Both the position numbers and the translations under genes were made by a program. The notes beneath the pieces are model-generated. The model made no database searches. It saw nothing but the letters and a program-made list of their open reading frames with translations, and had not been told where the DNA came from. A stretch of 64,000 nucleotides of DNA, taken from positions 186,001 through 250,000 of the forward strand of contig NZ_QJJM01000005.1 of assembly GCF_003201955.1 (NCBI RefSeq), written 5' to 3'. The DNA is from Blastomonas natatoria. GTDB taxonomy: Bacteria > Pseudomonadota > Alphaproteobacteria > Sphingomonadales > Sphingomonadaceae. Of the stretch, positions 10,799 to 18,252 are shown in pieces; the stretch's first letter is position 1; each line of letters opens with the position of its first letter.

Positions 10799-11947
10799 AT
10801 GACCACCGCCTGGACCGCTGAACATGTCGCGGCACTCGCCGATCAGCCCCTTCCCGCTCCGGGGCTGATCGGCGAGGCGGATGCCCGGCGGATCATGCCC
10901 GATCTGCTGCTGTGGGACATGTGGCCCTTGCAGCTGCCTGACGGCGCCATTGCACCGGTCAACCAGGGCAGCCTGTGGATGGTGCTTGCCGCGCCAGACC
11001 GCGGCGACCCGATTTTGCGCCATTTCGAGGCCAAGATCCGTCTGCTCCACCTCGATGCCGCGGGTTGGCACGATCTGGGCGAAATGATGCCCGGCGGTCT
11101 GGGCGATTTCGAGCGTGAATGGTCGGGCTCGGCGCTGCTCGAAGGCGATCGGGTCACGCTGTATTTCACCGCGGCAGGCTATGCGGATCGTCCCGGCGGC
11201 TTCCAGCAGCGGCTGGCGCAAACGACGGGGACCCTGCAGGCCGATGGTCGCATCACCGGCTGGAGCCCCGTCCGCGAGAGCATGGTCGCCGATGGGAAGA
11301 TGTACCTCGCCGCCGACAGGCACGAAGGCGCGCCCGGTACGGTCAAGGCGTTTCGCGACCCGGCCTTCTTCGTCGATCCGCGTGATGGCGCGCGCTATCT
11401 GGTGTTCACCGCCACGCTCGCGACGTCGAGCCATGCGTTCAACGGCGCAGTGGGACTGGCGCGGATGGATGACACCGGCGCATGGCAGCTGTTGCCGCCG
11501 ATCATCCATGCCGATACGCTGAACAACGAGCTTGAGCGCGCGCAGATCATCGCGCATCAGGGGCTCTATTATGCCTTCTGGTCCACGCAACGCTCGGTGT
11601 TCAACCCCGATGGTCCGACCGGGCCGACCGGATTTTACGGCATGGTCGCCGATTCGATCGCCGGGCCATGGCGCCCGCTCAATGGCACCGGGCTGGTGAT
11701 CGCCAATCCGGACGAGGAGCCGATGCAGACCTACAGCTGGTTCGCCAGCACCGAACTGCTGGTGTGCAGCTTTATCGACCATTGGGGCCTCAACGGTCGC
11801 AAGCCATCGGACAGCGCCCTGGTCGCCGCCGAGACGTTCGGCGGAACCCCTGCACCGATGGTGCGCATTGCGCTCGACGGCGACCGCTCGTCCATCGTCG
11901 AGGTCTTCGCGATGGACCAGCTGCACGCGGTCTGCGATGCCGGCTGA
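10799..11947 (+). CDS. Glycoside hydrolase family 68 enzyme (sucrose-active, cytoplasmic)
   Basis: A 382-residue five-bladed beta-propeller protein of GH68 (levansucrase, inulosucrase, beta-fructofuranosidase). The nucleophile is Asp40 in LWDMWPL, the transition-state stabiliser is Asp187 in FRDPAFF, and the acid/base is Glu246 in NELERAQI. EWSGSA (107-112) is the second substrate-binding motif. There is no signal peptide and the protein is shorter than secreted levansucrases, so it most likely hydrolyses sucrose in the cytoplasm after import. The fructose would be phosphorylated by the next gene. It overlaps that gene by 11 bases, indicating translational coupling. Confidence 0.88.
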   Translation: MTTAWTAEHVAALADQPLPAPGLIGEADARRIMPDLLLWDMWPLQLPDGAIAPVNQGSLWMVLAAPDRGDPILRHFEAKIRLLHLDAAGWHDLGEMMPGGLGDFEREWSGSALLEGDRVTLYFTAAGYADRPGGFQQRLAQTTGTLQADGRITGWSPVRESMVADGKMYLAADRHEGAPGTVKAFRDPAFFVDPRDGARYLVFTATLATSSHAFNGAVGLARMDDTGAWQLLPPIIHADTLNNELERAQIIAHQGLYYAFWSTQRSVFNPDGPTGPTGFYGMVADSIAGPWRPLNGTGLVIANPDEEPMQTYSWFASTELLVCSFIDHWGLNGRKPSDSALVAAETFGGTPAPMVRIALDGDRSSIVEVFAMDQLHAVCDAG

Positions 11948-12818
11948 ACGCCCATTGCTCGGCGCGATCGAGGCGGGGGGCACCAAGTTCGTGCTGGGTG
12001 TCGGTGATGGTCCCGATGCGATCATCGAACAGATGCAGATTCCGACGCGCGATCCTGAAACCACACTGGCTGAGACGGTCGCCTTTTTCCGCAAGCATGC
12101 GGGCCTCGCCGCGATCGGAATCGGCTCTTTCGGGCCGCTCGAACGGAACCGCGATGCGGCAAAATGGGGGCATATTCTCGCTACCCCCAAGCCCGGCTGG
12201 AGCGATTGCGACCTCGCGGGAAGCATTGCGCGCACCTTCGGCCTTCCGGTCGGTTTCGATACCGATGTCAACGCTGCGGCCCTGGCCGAAGCGCGCCGCG
12301 GCGCAGCGCGCGATGCCAAGGTCAGCGTTTATGTCACCATCGGAACCGGCATCGGCGGCGGGGTGATTGCCGATGGTCAGATCATCGGCGGCACCGGACA
12401 TCCCGAGCTTGGCCATATGCGCCCGCGGCGTGCGGCGGATGACCGGGACTTTGGCGGTACTTGTCCCTTTCACGGCGATTGCCTGGAGGGGCTGGCAAGC
12501 GGTCCGGCAATCATCGCGCGCTGGGGCCAGTCGCTTTCGCACCTCGCGCCGGATCATGAAGCCCATGCGATCATCGCGGGCTATCTCGCCGAAATGTGCA
12601 ACAGCGTACGCGCCACACTCGCACCCGATGCCATCGTGCTCGGCGGCGGCGTCATGGGCACGCCGGGACTGTTCGAGCGGATCGTGGCCGAGGCGAGTGC
12701 GCGCGACGGCGGCTATTTCGCGCTGAGCGCAAACCAGGTGATCCGCCGCCCCGCGCTCGGCCCCATATCGGGCCTTGCCGGTGCGTTCCTGCTGGCGGCG
12801 GACCTCTTGCAGGACTGA
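11937..12818 (+). CDS. ROK-family fructokinase
   Basis: A 293-residue sugar kinase. It has the phosphate-binding EAGGTKF motif at the N-terminus, GIGSFGPLE, the catalytic-base region GFDTDVNAAA, the ATP site TIGTGIGGG, and a ROK zinc site (GHPELGH followed by CPFHGDCLEG). These fit the BsFRK/ScrK type rather than glucokinase. The ATG at 11937 is chosen because the ROK domain begins at once after it; it overlaps the GH68 stop. In the sucrose pathway it makes fructose-6-phosphate. The gene ends with no gap before the convergent yghU-like gene. Confidence 0.9.
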   Translation: MPAERPLLGAIEAGGTKFVLGVGDGPDAIIEQMQIPTRDPETTLAETVAFFRKHAGLAAIGIGSFGPLERNRDAAKWGHILATPKPGWSDCDLAGSIARTFGLPVGFDTDVNAAALAEARRGAARDAKVSVYVTIGTGIGGGVIADGQIIGGTGHPELGHMRPRRAADDRDFGGTCPFHGDCLEGLASGPAIIARWGQSLSHLAPDHEAHAIIAGYLAEMCNSVRATLAPDAIVLGGGVMGTPGLFERIVAEASARDGGYFALSANQVIRRPALGPISGLAGAFLLAADLLQD

Positions 12819-13706
12819 CTATTGCGCCGGTTCGGCGGCCAGCTTGTCCTGGGTGCGCAGTTCGAAATCGCTGGCATCATGGCGCTCGTGCAGCTGCTGG
12901 CTCAGGTCGTCCCCAAAGGTTCGGTTGACGATCCGCCCACGCTGCACCGCCGGGCGCTGGCCGATCTGATCGGCCCAGCGCAGCAGGTGCGTATATTCGT
13001 GGGCCTGCAGGAATTCGGCGGCGTTATAGACCTGTCCGGTCGCGACCCCGCCATACCAGGGCCAGATCGCGATATCGGCGATCGAATAGTCGCTGCCCGC
13101 CATATATTCGTTGTCCGCCAGATGCCGGTTGAGCACGTCGAGCTGGCGCTTGGTTTCCATGGTGAAGCGGTCGATGCAATATTCGATCTTGAGCGGCGCA
13201 TAGGCATAGAAATGGCCGAAGCCGCCGCCGAGATAGGGCGCGCTGCCCATTTGCCAGAACAGCCAGTTGAGCGCCTCGGTGCGCCTGGCCGGATCGGTCG
13301 GCAGGAATGCGCCGAACTTCTCCGCAAGATACAGCAGGATCGATCCCGATTCGAACAGCCGAACGGGTTCGGGTCCGCTGCGGTCCATCAACGCAGGGAT
13401 CTTGCTGTTCGGGTTGATGGCAACGAAATCGCTGCCGAACTGACCGCCCTGGCGGATGTCGATCAGCCAGGCATCATATTCCGCGCCCGCATGCCCTGCT
13501 GCGAGCAGCTCCTCGAGCATGACCGTCACTTTCACGCCATTGGGCGTCGCCATCGAATAGAGCTGCAGCGGATGCTTGCCGACGGGCAGCGCCTTATCGT
13601 GGGTCGCGCCGGCGACCGGCCGGTTGATGCTCGCAAAGGCGCCGCCATTGTCCTTGTTCCAGGTCCAGATGGCAGGTGGCGTATAATTTTCGGGGAAGTT
13701 GGTCAT
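12819..13706 (-). CDS. yghU: Glutathione-dependent disulfide-bond oxidoreductase, YghU-like
   Basis: A 295-residue nu-class glutathione S-transferase-like protein. It has the YghU-specific N-terminal extension (YTPPAIWTWNK, then GAFASINRPVAG). The thioredoxin-like domain has HPLQLYSMATPNGVKVT and the GSH-binding INPNSKIPAL and FESGSILLYLAEK. An all-helical C-terminal domain ends with the WPWYGG region. YghU enzymes bind two glutathiones and reduce disulfides or organic peroxides in the cytoplasm. It stands alone, convergent with the fructokinase and abutting it without a gap. Confidence 0.9.
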   Translation of the reverse strand: MTNFPENYTPPAIWTWNKDNGGAFASINRPVAGATHDKALPVGKHPLQLYSMATPNGVKVTVMLEELLAAGHAGAEYDAWLIDIRQGGQFGSDFVAINPNSKIPALMDRSGPEPVRLFESGSILLYLAEKFGAFLPTDPARRTEALNWLFWQMGSAPYLGGGFGHFYAYAPLKIEYCIDRFTMETKRQLDVLNRHLADNEYMAGSDYSIADIAIWPWYGGVATGQVYNAAEFLQAHEYTHLLRWADQIGQRPAVQRGRIVNRTFGDDLSQQLHERHDASDFELRTQDKLAAEPAQ

Positions 13707-13833
13707 GAGGCTGGTCTTTCGCGGTTCGATCGCGATTCGAAAGGCCGGATCGCGACGACAGGGGCGTCGCTGAACTAGATGGCTGTGCGCGCTTTCCAGT
13801 CAAGAGCGATGGCGCGCGCCGGGCACCCAACGA

Positions 13834-13863
13834 AAAAGGGCGGCCGTTGCCGACCGCCCTTTC
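13834..13863 (-). terminator. Terminator of the small membrane-protein gene
   Basis: On the minus strand, AAAGGGCGG pairs with CCGCCCTTT across a 10-nt loop and is followed by a T run, 31 bases beyond the stop codon of the 73-residue protein. Confidence 0.8.
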
Positions 13864-13893
13864 CCGAATCAGTACCTGATTGCCTTGCGGCTA

Positions 13894-14115
13894 TCAGGGG
13901 CTGTTGGGCTCATCATCGTCAGCGATGACGATGATGCCGCCCACGACGGCGGCAGCGGCCACGACACCAATGATGATGCCGGTGCTGCCTTCTGCGTCGC
14001 TCTCTTCGCCCGAAGCGCTGACGCGAGCTGCGGAGGTCGCAGCCTGTGCCAGAACCGGAGCGCCGACCATCGTGGTCAGAGCAAGCGCAGCCAGTGCGGT
14101 CTTTGCAAGTTTCAT
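13894..14115 (-). CDS. Small exported/membrane hypothetical protein (73 aa)
   Basis: The protein has a cleavable-looking signal peptide (about 1-25, ending VLAQA-AT), a short Ser/Glu/Asp-rich linker, one hydrophobic helix (STGIIIGVVAAAAVVGGIIVI, about 44-64) and an acidic Pro-containing tail (ADDDEPNSP). AGGGACAATCTT lies upstream of ATG and a clear terminator follows, so it looks like a real monocistronic gene. Small proteins of this signal-helix-acidic-tail layout are common in sphingomonads. I cannot assign a function. Confidence 0.75.
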   Translation of the reverse strand: MKLAKTALAALALTTMVGAPVLAQAATSAARVSASGEESDAEGSTGIIIGVVAAAAVVGGIIVIADDDEPNSP

Positions 14116-14238
14116 AAGATTGTCCCTTCAGACATGCTGCTAGCAGTTGCGATATTCCACAGCTTGTTAGCAAATGCAACATGCGTTGGGCGCAATTATC
14201 GTGACTTTCACCGCAGTTTTTACACCGTTTTGAGAGCG

Positions 14239-14946
14239 TTACAGCATCTCGAGCAGTCCCATGGCCGCAAGTTGTAACGGCGCAAGCATCACCGCATCAT
14301 CGAATGAAACGCTATTGGTCAGCGCGTAGAATCGCGCGGCGCTGTCTTCGCTCAGCCCCATTTCACGGTAAAAATCGAGATATTCCCGGTGGACGGGATC
14401 GTCGGATGGCAGGTCCCGTGCCTCGCGCCCCAGCTCGTCGCGCCAGCTGTGCACGGCAAACTCCGCCTTCGAATCGGCGCGGCGCTTCACGCCGGCCAGA
14501 AACAGCTCGACCGCGCCCGATCGGACCGACCCGCCTGCGGGAACCAGGGTCTCTATCCCCGCCTTGCGCAGCATGCGCGCCAGCTTCAGATTCGCCTCGT
14601 CGTCCTCGGACCCGGGGCATTCGATCATGCACAGCGTCGCGATCCCGGGAAAGGCCTCGAGCATCGCGGCAAAATCGTCAGGCGTCCCCGAATCGACCAG
14701 TCCGATCATGTCGGCGGTGGCGGGCCCGGTCACGCGAAACGGGCCGAAGGCTGCGAGCGCCGGGATTGCGGCACGAGGCGCCTGGGGAGCCTGCATGCTG
14801 CCGCTCGCCACCTCATGGTCGGCGACCATGTCGTGTTCGAGGACGGTCTGGAGAATGACCGGGCCGGCGGCATGGGCAGCCGCCCGCTCATGGCACAGCG
14901 CGAGGGCCAGGACGAGCAGGACGGGCAAGGAACGCAGCAGCGACAT
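14239..14946 (-). CDS. Exported ClpP/crotonase-fold hypothetical protein (COG3904-like)
   Basis: A 235-residue protein with an N-terminal signal sequence (about 1-26). The central part resembles periplasmic proteins of the ClpP-like COG3904 group: a strand-turn (CMIECPG, 106-112), the helix KLARMLRKAG and the strand ETLVPAGGSV. The candidate nucleophile is Ser143 in SVRSGAVELFLAG and the candidate His166 is in AVHSW. The typical DDPVHREYLDFYREMG follows. A serine hydrolase activity outside the cytoplasm is possible, but the glycine-rich oxyanion loop is altered (PGSEDD). It stands alone between two small transcription units. Confidence 0.6.
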   Translation of the reverse strand: MSLLRSLPVLLVLALALCHERAAAHAAGPVILQTVLEHDMVADHEVASGSMQAPQAPRAAIPALAAFGPFRVTGPATADMIGLVDSGTPDDFAAMLEAFPGIATLCMIECPGSEDDEANLKLARMLRKAGIETLVPAGGSVRSGAVELFLAGVKRRADSKAEFAVHSWRDELGREARDLPSDDPVHREYLDFYREMGLSEDSAARFYALTNSVSFDDAVMLAPLQLAAMGLLEML

Positions 14947-15109
14947 GGGCGGGCATCTTCGGACCGGAGACGATGCTCCATCGATGCGCCCGGCGATTTG
15001 CCGACGGGTTGACGAACAGGGTCAGCTGCGAATGTTAAGTCAGGGTTAACCCCGCCGACCGGCTGAAGCCTGTTCCTGCAATTTCAGAGGTTTGCGACAT
15101 GCATCATGG

Positions 15110-15574
15110 TTACCCGGCCTCTGCAAGTTCGGCAAGCTGATCACCCATGGTGGCCCAGCCAGCCTCGAAACCCATAGCCTTGTGCTGTTCGCAGGCTTCC
15201 TTTGTCCAGTGCCAGGTCGTCGCAGTATAGCGCGTGCCTTCGCCTTCGGGAGTGATCTCGAGGCATCCGACCATGAACGCAGGCTGCGGTATCCATCCGG
15301 CGCGAAAGGCATCGGTAAACACGATGCGCCGGCCTGGAGTCACCTCCAGCAGCACGCCATCGCCGTCATGGCGCTCACCTTCGGGGCCGCACATGGTCGT
15401 CGCCATGCGTCCGCCCGATCGCCAGTCAATCTCGATGATCTCGGTCCGCCAGGGGCGCGGGCACCAATAGTCCTCCAGCCGTTCCGTCATCACGTGCCAG
15501 ACCCGCTCGGGCGGTGCGGCGATATGGCGGGTGACGCGCAACGGATAGCCGGGCTGGTCCTGTTCGTCTGGCAT
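15110..15574 (-). CDS. SRPBCC/AHSA1-family protein
   Basis: A 154-residue START-like (AHSA1) domain protein. Its N-terminus is typical (PLRVTRHIAAPPERVWHVMTE), it has a central GGRMATTM strand, and it ends with the helix WATMGDQLAELAEA that closes the cavity. The ATG at 15574 follows AGGAGAATC; the frame extends upstream, but that part has no domain character. It is the last gene of a four-gene minus-strand cluster and is preceded by its own copy of the motif also found upstream of the first gene. A small hydrophobic ligand is expected for the fold, but its identity is unknown. Confidence 0.82.
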   Translation of the reverse strand: MPDEQDQPGYPLRVTRHIAAPPERVWHVMTERLEDYWCPRPWRTEIIEIDWRSGGRMATTMCGPEGERHDGDGVLLEVTPGRRIVFTDAFRAGWIPQPAFMVGCLEITPEGEGTRYTATTWHWTKEACEQHKAMGFEAGWATMGDQLAELAEAG

Positions 15575-15628
15575 GATGATTCTCCTCAGAGCCATTGCGA
15601 TCGGGCGGTCGAAGCGGCGAGGGCCATC

Positions 15629-15655
15629 GAGGCTCCGCGCCTGCGTCACGAAATG
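15629..15655 (-). promoter_or_regulatory. Upstream motif shared with the cluster's first gene (copy 2)
   Basis: A 27-base segment 55 bases upstream of the SRPBCC start. It matches 19 of 27 bases of the segment at 17439-17465, which lies 58 bases upstream of the first gene of the cluster. The core is GCCTG-GTCAC on the plus strand. Equal spacing to both start codons suggests a shared promoter element or operator. Confidence 0.45.
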
Positions 15656-15682
15656 GGATCGCGTCCACGAGAGCATGCAGCG

Positions 15683-16468
15683 TCATTCGGCGGCCTTCCG
15701 GGGGCCGACGAGCGAGAAGATCGCGCCTTGCGGATCGCGTCCGGTGATGATGAAATCGCCGCCGGGAATTTCCGAGGGTCCGAACAGGATCTCTCCCTGG
15801 CGGATCGGGATGGTGCGCGCGGCGGCATCGATATCCTCGACATGGAAATAATGCGCCCAGCCGGGCCGGGGCATGTCGGCGGGCTTGGTCATCACCGCAC
15901 CGATCTGCTCGCCATGCCGCAAAAACTCGTATGATCCCATCGGTCCCATGTCCATCGCGCCATCCTTCACCCAGCCGAACTGGGAGGTGTAGAAGGCGAT
16001 GGCGCCGGCCTGGTCCGTGGTGGCAAGCTCGTTCCATGCGCAATGGCCGGGCTTCCCGCCATTGGCGACATAAGCCTGGCTGGTACGGCCCGACCGGTCT
16101 TCTACGATATAGAATGGCACATCCTGCGGGTCGGCGACCATGGCGATCAGGCCGGTGCCCTCCACCTCCATCGGGCCCATGTGAAGCGCGCCGCCAGCCG
16201 TCGTGATGGCCCGGATCGCTGCATCGATCCGATCGACGGCGACATAGCCCAGCCAGCACGGCTGCCATCCGCCTGCCAGCATGTCCGCACTCATCCCCAG
16301 CATGCCGCCGATCGGTTCGTGCTCGGCCTCGATCGTGTAATAGTCCCGGTCCGGCTGGTCGGAATCCTCATAGGTCCAGTTCAGCAGCGCGCCGTAAAAG
16401 GCCATGGCGCCGTCGACATCGCGGGTCATGAGTTCGTACCAGACGAAATCACCGGGGCGGTTGGGCAT
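15683..16468 (-). CDS. Two-domain VOC (glyoxalase/bleomycin-resistance) family protein
   Basis: A 261-residue tandem vicinal-oxygen-chelate protein. The first beta-alpha-beta module begins FVWYELMTRDVDGAMAFYGA and the second HCAWNELATTDQAGAIAFYT, each with the ~120-residue VOC repeat. The second ends GRDPQGAIFSLVGP. The protein resembles the CFP30B/hydroxylase group of VOC proteins. The start at 16468 is supported by CAGGAGAACCC. It lies 14 bases after DUF1428 in the same operon. Tandem VOC proteins can be lyases, dioxygenases or binding proteins; no specific metal-ligand argument is made here. Confidence 0.85.
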   Translation of the reverse strand: MPNRPGDFVWYELMTRDVDGAMAFYGALLNWTYEDSDQPDRDYYTIEAEHEPIGGMLGMSADMLAGGWQPCWLGYVAVDRIDAAIRAITTAGGALHMGPMEVEGTGLIAMVADPQDVPFYIVEDRSGRTSQAYVANGGKPGHCAWNELATTDQAGAIAFYTSQFGWVKDGAMDMGPMGSYEFLRHGEQIGAVMTKPADMPRPGWAHYFHVEDIDAAARTIPIRQGEILFGPSEIPGGDFIITGRDPQGAIFSLVGPRKAAE

Positions 16469-16482
16469 AAGGGTTCTCCTGT

Positions 16483-16866
16483 TCAGGCGGTCATGTCGAC
16501 CACAGGAACAAAACCGCCGAAAATCAGCCGCGTTCCGTCGAATGGCATCGGGTTGGTTGCCGGGTCCATGCGCGGATCCACCTTGGCCGGATCGCTCATC
16601 ATCTCCTGCATGCGCGCCATGGCCGCATCGCGCGTTTCCTTGTCCGGCCATTCGACCCAGCTGAACAGCACCGTCTCGCCCTCCCTTGCCTGTACGGCCC
16701 GGCGAAAGTCGGTGGTGTGGCCGTCGGGCACGTCATCGCCCCAGCATTCGACGATACGCAAGGCGCCGAGCTCCACGAAGACCGCATCGGCAGCGCGGGC
16801 GTGCTCGATGAATCCTTCGCGATTGGCAGTGGGGCAGGGGATCACGAATCCGTCGATATAGGTCAT
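16483..16866 (-). CDS. DUF1428 family protein
   Basis: A 127-residue protein matching DUF1428 (YbaA-like) throughout: MTYIDGFVIPCP start, VECWGDDVPDG, VLFSWVEWPDKETRDAA, and the closing MPFDGTRLIFGGF. The fold is a ferredoxin-like alpha/beta dimer of unknown function, usually next to VOC and SRPBCC genes, as here. GACAAGGACC precedes the ATG. It is second in the cluster. Confidence 0.9.
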   Translation of the reverse strand: MTYIDGFVIPCPTANREGFIEHARAADAVFVELGALRIVECWGDDVPDGHTTDFRRAVQAREGETVLFSWVEWPDKETRDAAMARMQEMMSDPAKVDPRMDPATNPMPFDGTRLIFGGFVPVVDMTA

Positions 16867-16901
16867 GGGGCATGGTCCTTGTCGCAGCAGGGAGAGAGAG
16901 T

Positions 16902-17381
16902 TCAGGCCGCGTCGGCAGCAGCTTCGATCGCGGCGATGTCGATCCTGACCATCGCCGACATGGCATCGAAGGCTGCTCTGGCACGCGCAGGATCAGGATC
17001 GGACAGTAATTCCATCATCCGCCTGGGCACGATCTGCCAGCGCACGCCCCAGCGGTCCCGGCACCAGCTGCATGCCATCTCTGCGCCCCCAGCGGATACA
17101 ATCGCGTCCCAGAGCCGGTCGGTCTCGGCCTGGCCTTCAGTATAGATCTGGAACGAGATGGCGTCGCCATGCGGCTTGCCCGGTCCGCCATTGAGCGCGA
17201 CCCAGCCCTGTCCGGCAAGCGTGAATTCGACCAGGATCACCGCGCCTCCAGCGGTCGAAGGGTTGTCGGACGGTGCCTGCACCACACGATCGATGCGGCT
17301 GCCGGGAAGCAGGCTGCAATAGAATCGCGCGGCTTCTTCCGCCGCCCCGTCGAACCACAGGCACGGTGCAATCTTGCTCAT
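16902..17381 (-). CDS. PhnB-like VOC family protein
   Basis: A 159-residue PhnB-type protein of the VOC superfamily. It starts with KIAPCLWFDGAAEEAARFY and has the DRVVQAPSDNP, FTLAGQGWVALNGGP and CGWCRDRWGVRWQIVP-like segments (here CSWCRDRWGVRWQIVP). It ends with the RARAAFDAMSAMVRIDIAAI helix typical of this group. The start at 17381 is chosen where homology begins; a longer frame exists but the upstream part overlaps the promoter motif. It is the first gene of the minus-strand cluster, divergent from the HxlR regulator. Confidence 0.85.
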   Translation of the reverse strand: MSKIAPCLWFDGAAEEAARFYCSLLPGSRIDRVVQAPSDNPSTAGGAVILVEFTLAGQGWVALNGGPGKPHGDAISFQIYTEGQAETDRLWDAIVSAGGAEMACSWCRDRWGVRWQIVPRRMMELLSDPDPARARAAFDAMSAMVRIDIAAIEAAADAA

Positions 17382-17438
17382 CACCACATCCTCGCTTGGC
17401 CCGGCCGCCTGTTTCTGCGACTCGGGACTGTCGTTGCC

Positions 17439-17505
17439 GAGCGTGCGAGCCTGTGTTACAAAAAGCAACCGTCTAGTTACTATTTATAACCTCAAAGGGA
17501 GTAAC
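17439..17505. promoter_or_regulatory. Divergent control region of the VOC cluster and HxlR gene
   Basis: This stretch holds the 27-base motif (17439-17465) repeated upstream of the SRPBCC gene. It also has two direct GTTAC boxes 21 bases apart (17455-17459 and 17476-17480) and inverted partners ATAAC (17486-17490) and GTAAC (17501-17505). Arrays of GTTAC/GTAAC half-sites spaced by two helical turns are plausible HxlR-type dimer sites. The pattern is suggestive only. Confidence 0.45.
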
Positions 17506-17506
17506 A

Positions 17507-18175
17507 TTGCCAAAAAGGCTGTATGACGATGCGTGCGGCACTGCGCATGCGCTGGAACTGATCGGCGAACGCTGGGCGCTGCTGGTGATGCGCGAGCTGA
17601 TGCTGGGGCCGCGCCGGTTCGGCGAGTTGCGCGCCGATCTGCCGGGCATCAGCGCGAATGTTCTGACCCAGCGGCTCGAGGGGCTGGAGGCGAAGCAGCT
17701 GCTCGTCCGTCGCCGCCTGCCGCCGCCCGCCTCGGTCCAGGTCTATGCGCTGACCCCCTGGGGATACGAGGCCGAACCGCTGATCCAGATGCTCGGCCGC
17801 TGGGCGGCGCGATCGCCCTGGCACGATCCCGGCCTGCCGATCAGCGGGGTGTCGGTGTTGCTCTCGTTCCGCACGATGATCGACCGCGCGCGGGTGGGCG
17901 ATCTTGCCATTCGCGTCGGCTTCGTGTTCGGCGACATGACCTATGTCGGCCAGCTCGACCGCACCGGCATCGCGATCGCACGCGGCGAGGCCCAGGCTTG
18001 CGACATCGTGTTCACCGGATCGCCGCATGCGCTGGTGGGCGCAGTCTATGGCGGGGTTCCGCTTGCCGAGTTGCAAGGCGGTGGACAGCTGACCGCCACG
18101 GGCGACCCCCAGCTGATCGCCCGTTTCCTCACCCTGTTTCCGTTGCCCGAAAAGGTGGAATTGCATCCGGAATGA
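17507..18175 (+). CDS. HxlR-family transcriptional regulator with C-terminal SCP2-like domain
   Basis: A 222-residue protein. Residues about 5-95 form an HxlR winged helix (ACGTAHALELIGERWALLVMRELMLGPRRFGELRADLPGI, then VLTQRLEGLEAKQLLVRR, read in parts). About 125-215 resembles an SCP2 sterol-carrier fold (IRVGFVFGDMTYVG, then GVPLAELQGGGQLTATGD) that may bind a lipid-like effector. The start is TTG at 17507, preceded by AAAGGGA. It probably regulates the divergent VOC/DUF1428/SRPBCC cluster and itself through the GTTAC boxes between them. Confidence 0.85.
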   Translation: MPKRLYDDACGTAHALELIGERWALLVMRELMLGPRRFGELRADLPGISANVLTQRLEGLEAKQLLVRRRLPPPASVQVYALTPWGYEAEPLIQMLGRWAARSPWHDPGLPISGVSVLLSFRTMIDRARVGDLAIRVGFVFGDMTYVGQLDRTGIAIARGEAQACDIVFTGSPHALVGAVYGGVPLAELQGGGQLTATGDPQLIARFLTLFPLPEKVELHPE

Positions 18176-18252
18176 AGCAATTCTGCCGATTCCGCTCGAC
18201 TCGAAGATAGCGTCGCGCCAGTCTCGCCTCTGGAACAAACAGGGGGCAGCGC

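Noticed and set aside
8288-12319. 1343-residue open frame on the minus strand across the TonB receptor, GH68 and fructokinase genes
   Set aside because: The plus-strand genes have recognisable catalytic motifs and domain order; the antisense frame is low-complexity (His, Arg, Gly, Ala) without any domain and arises from GC-rich codon bias.
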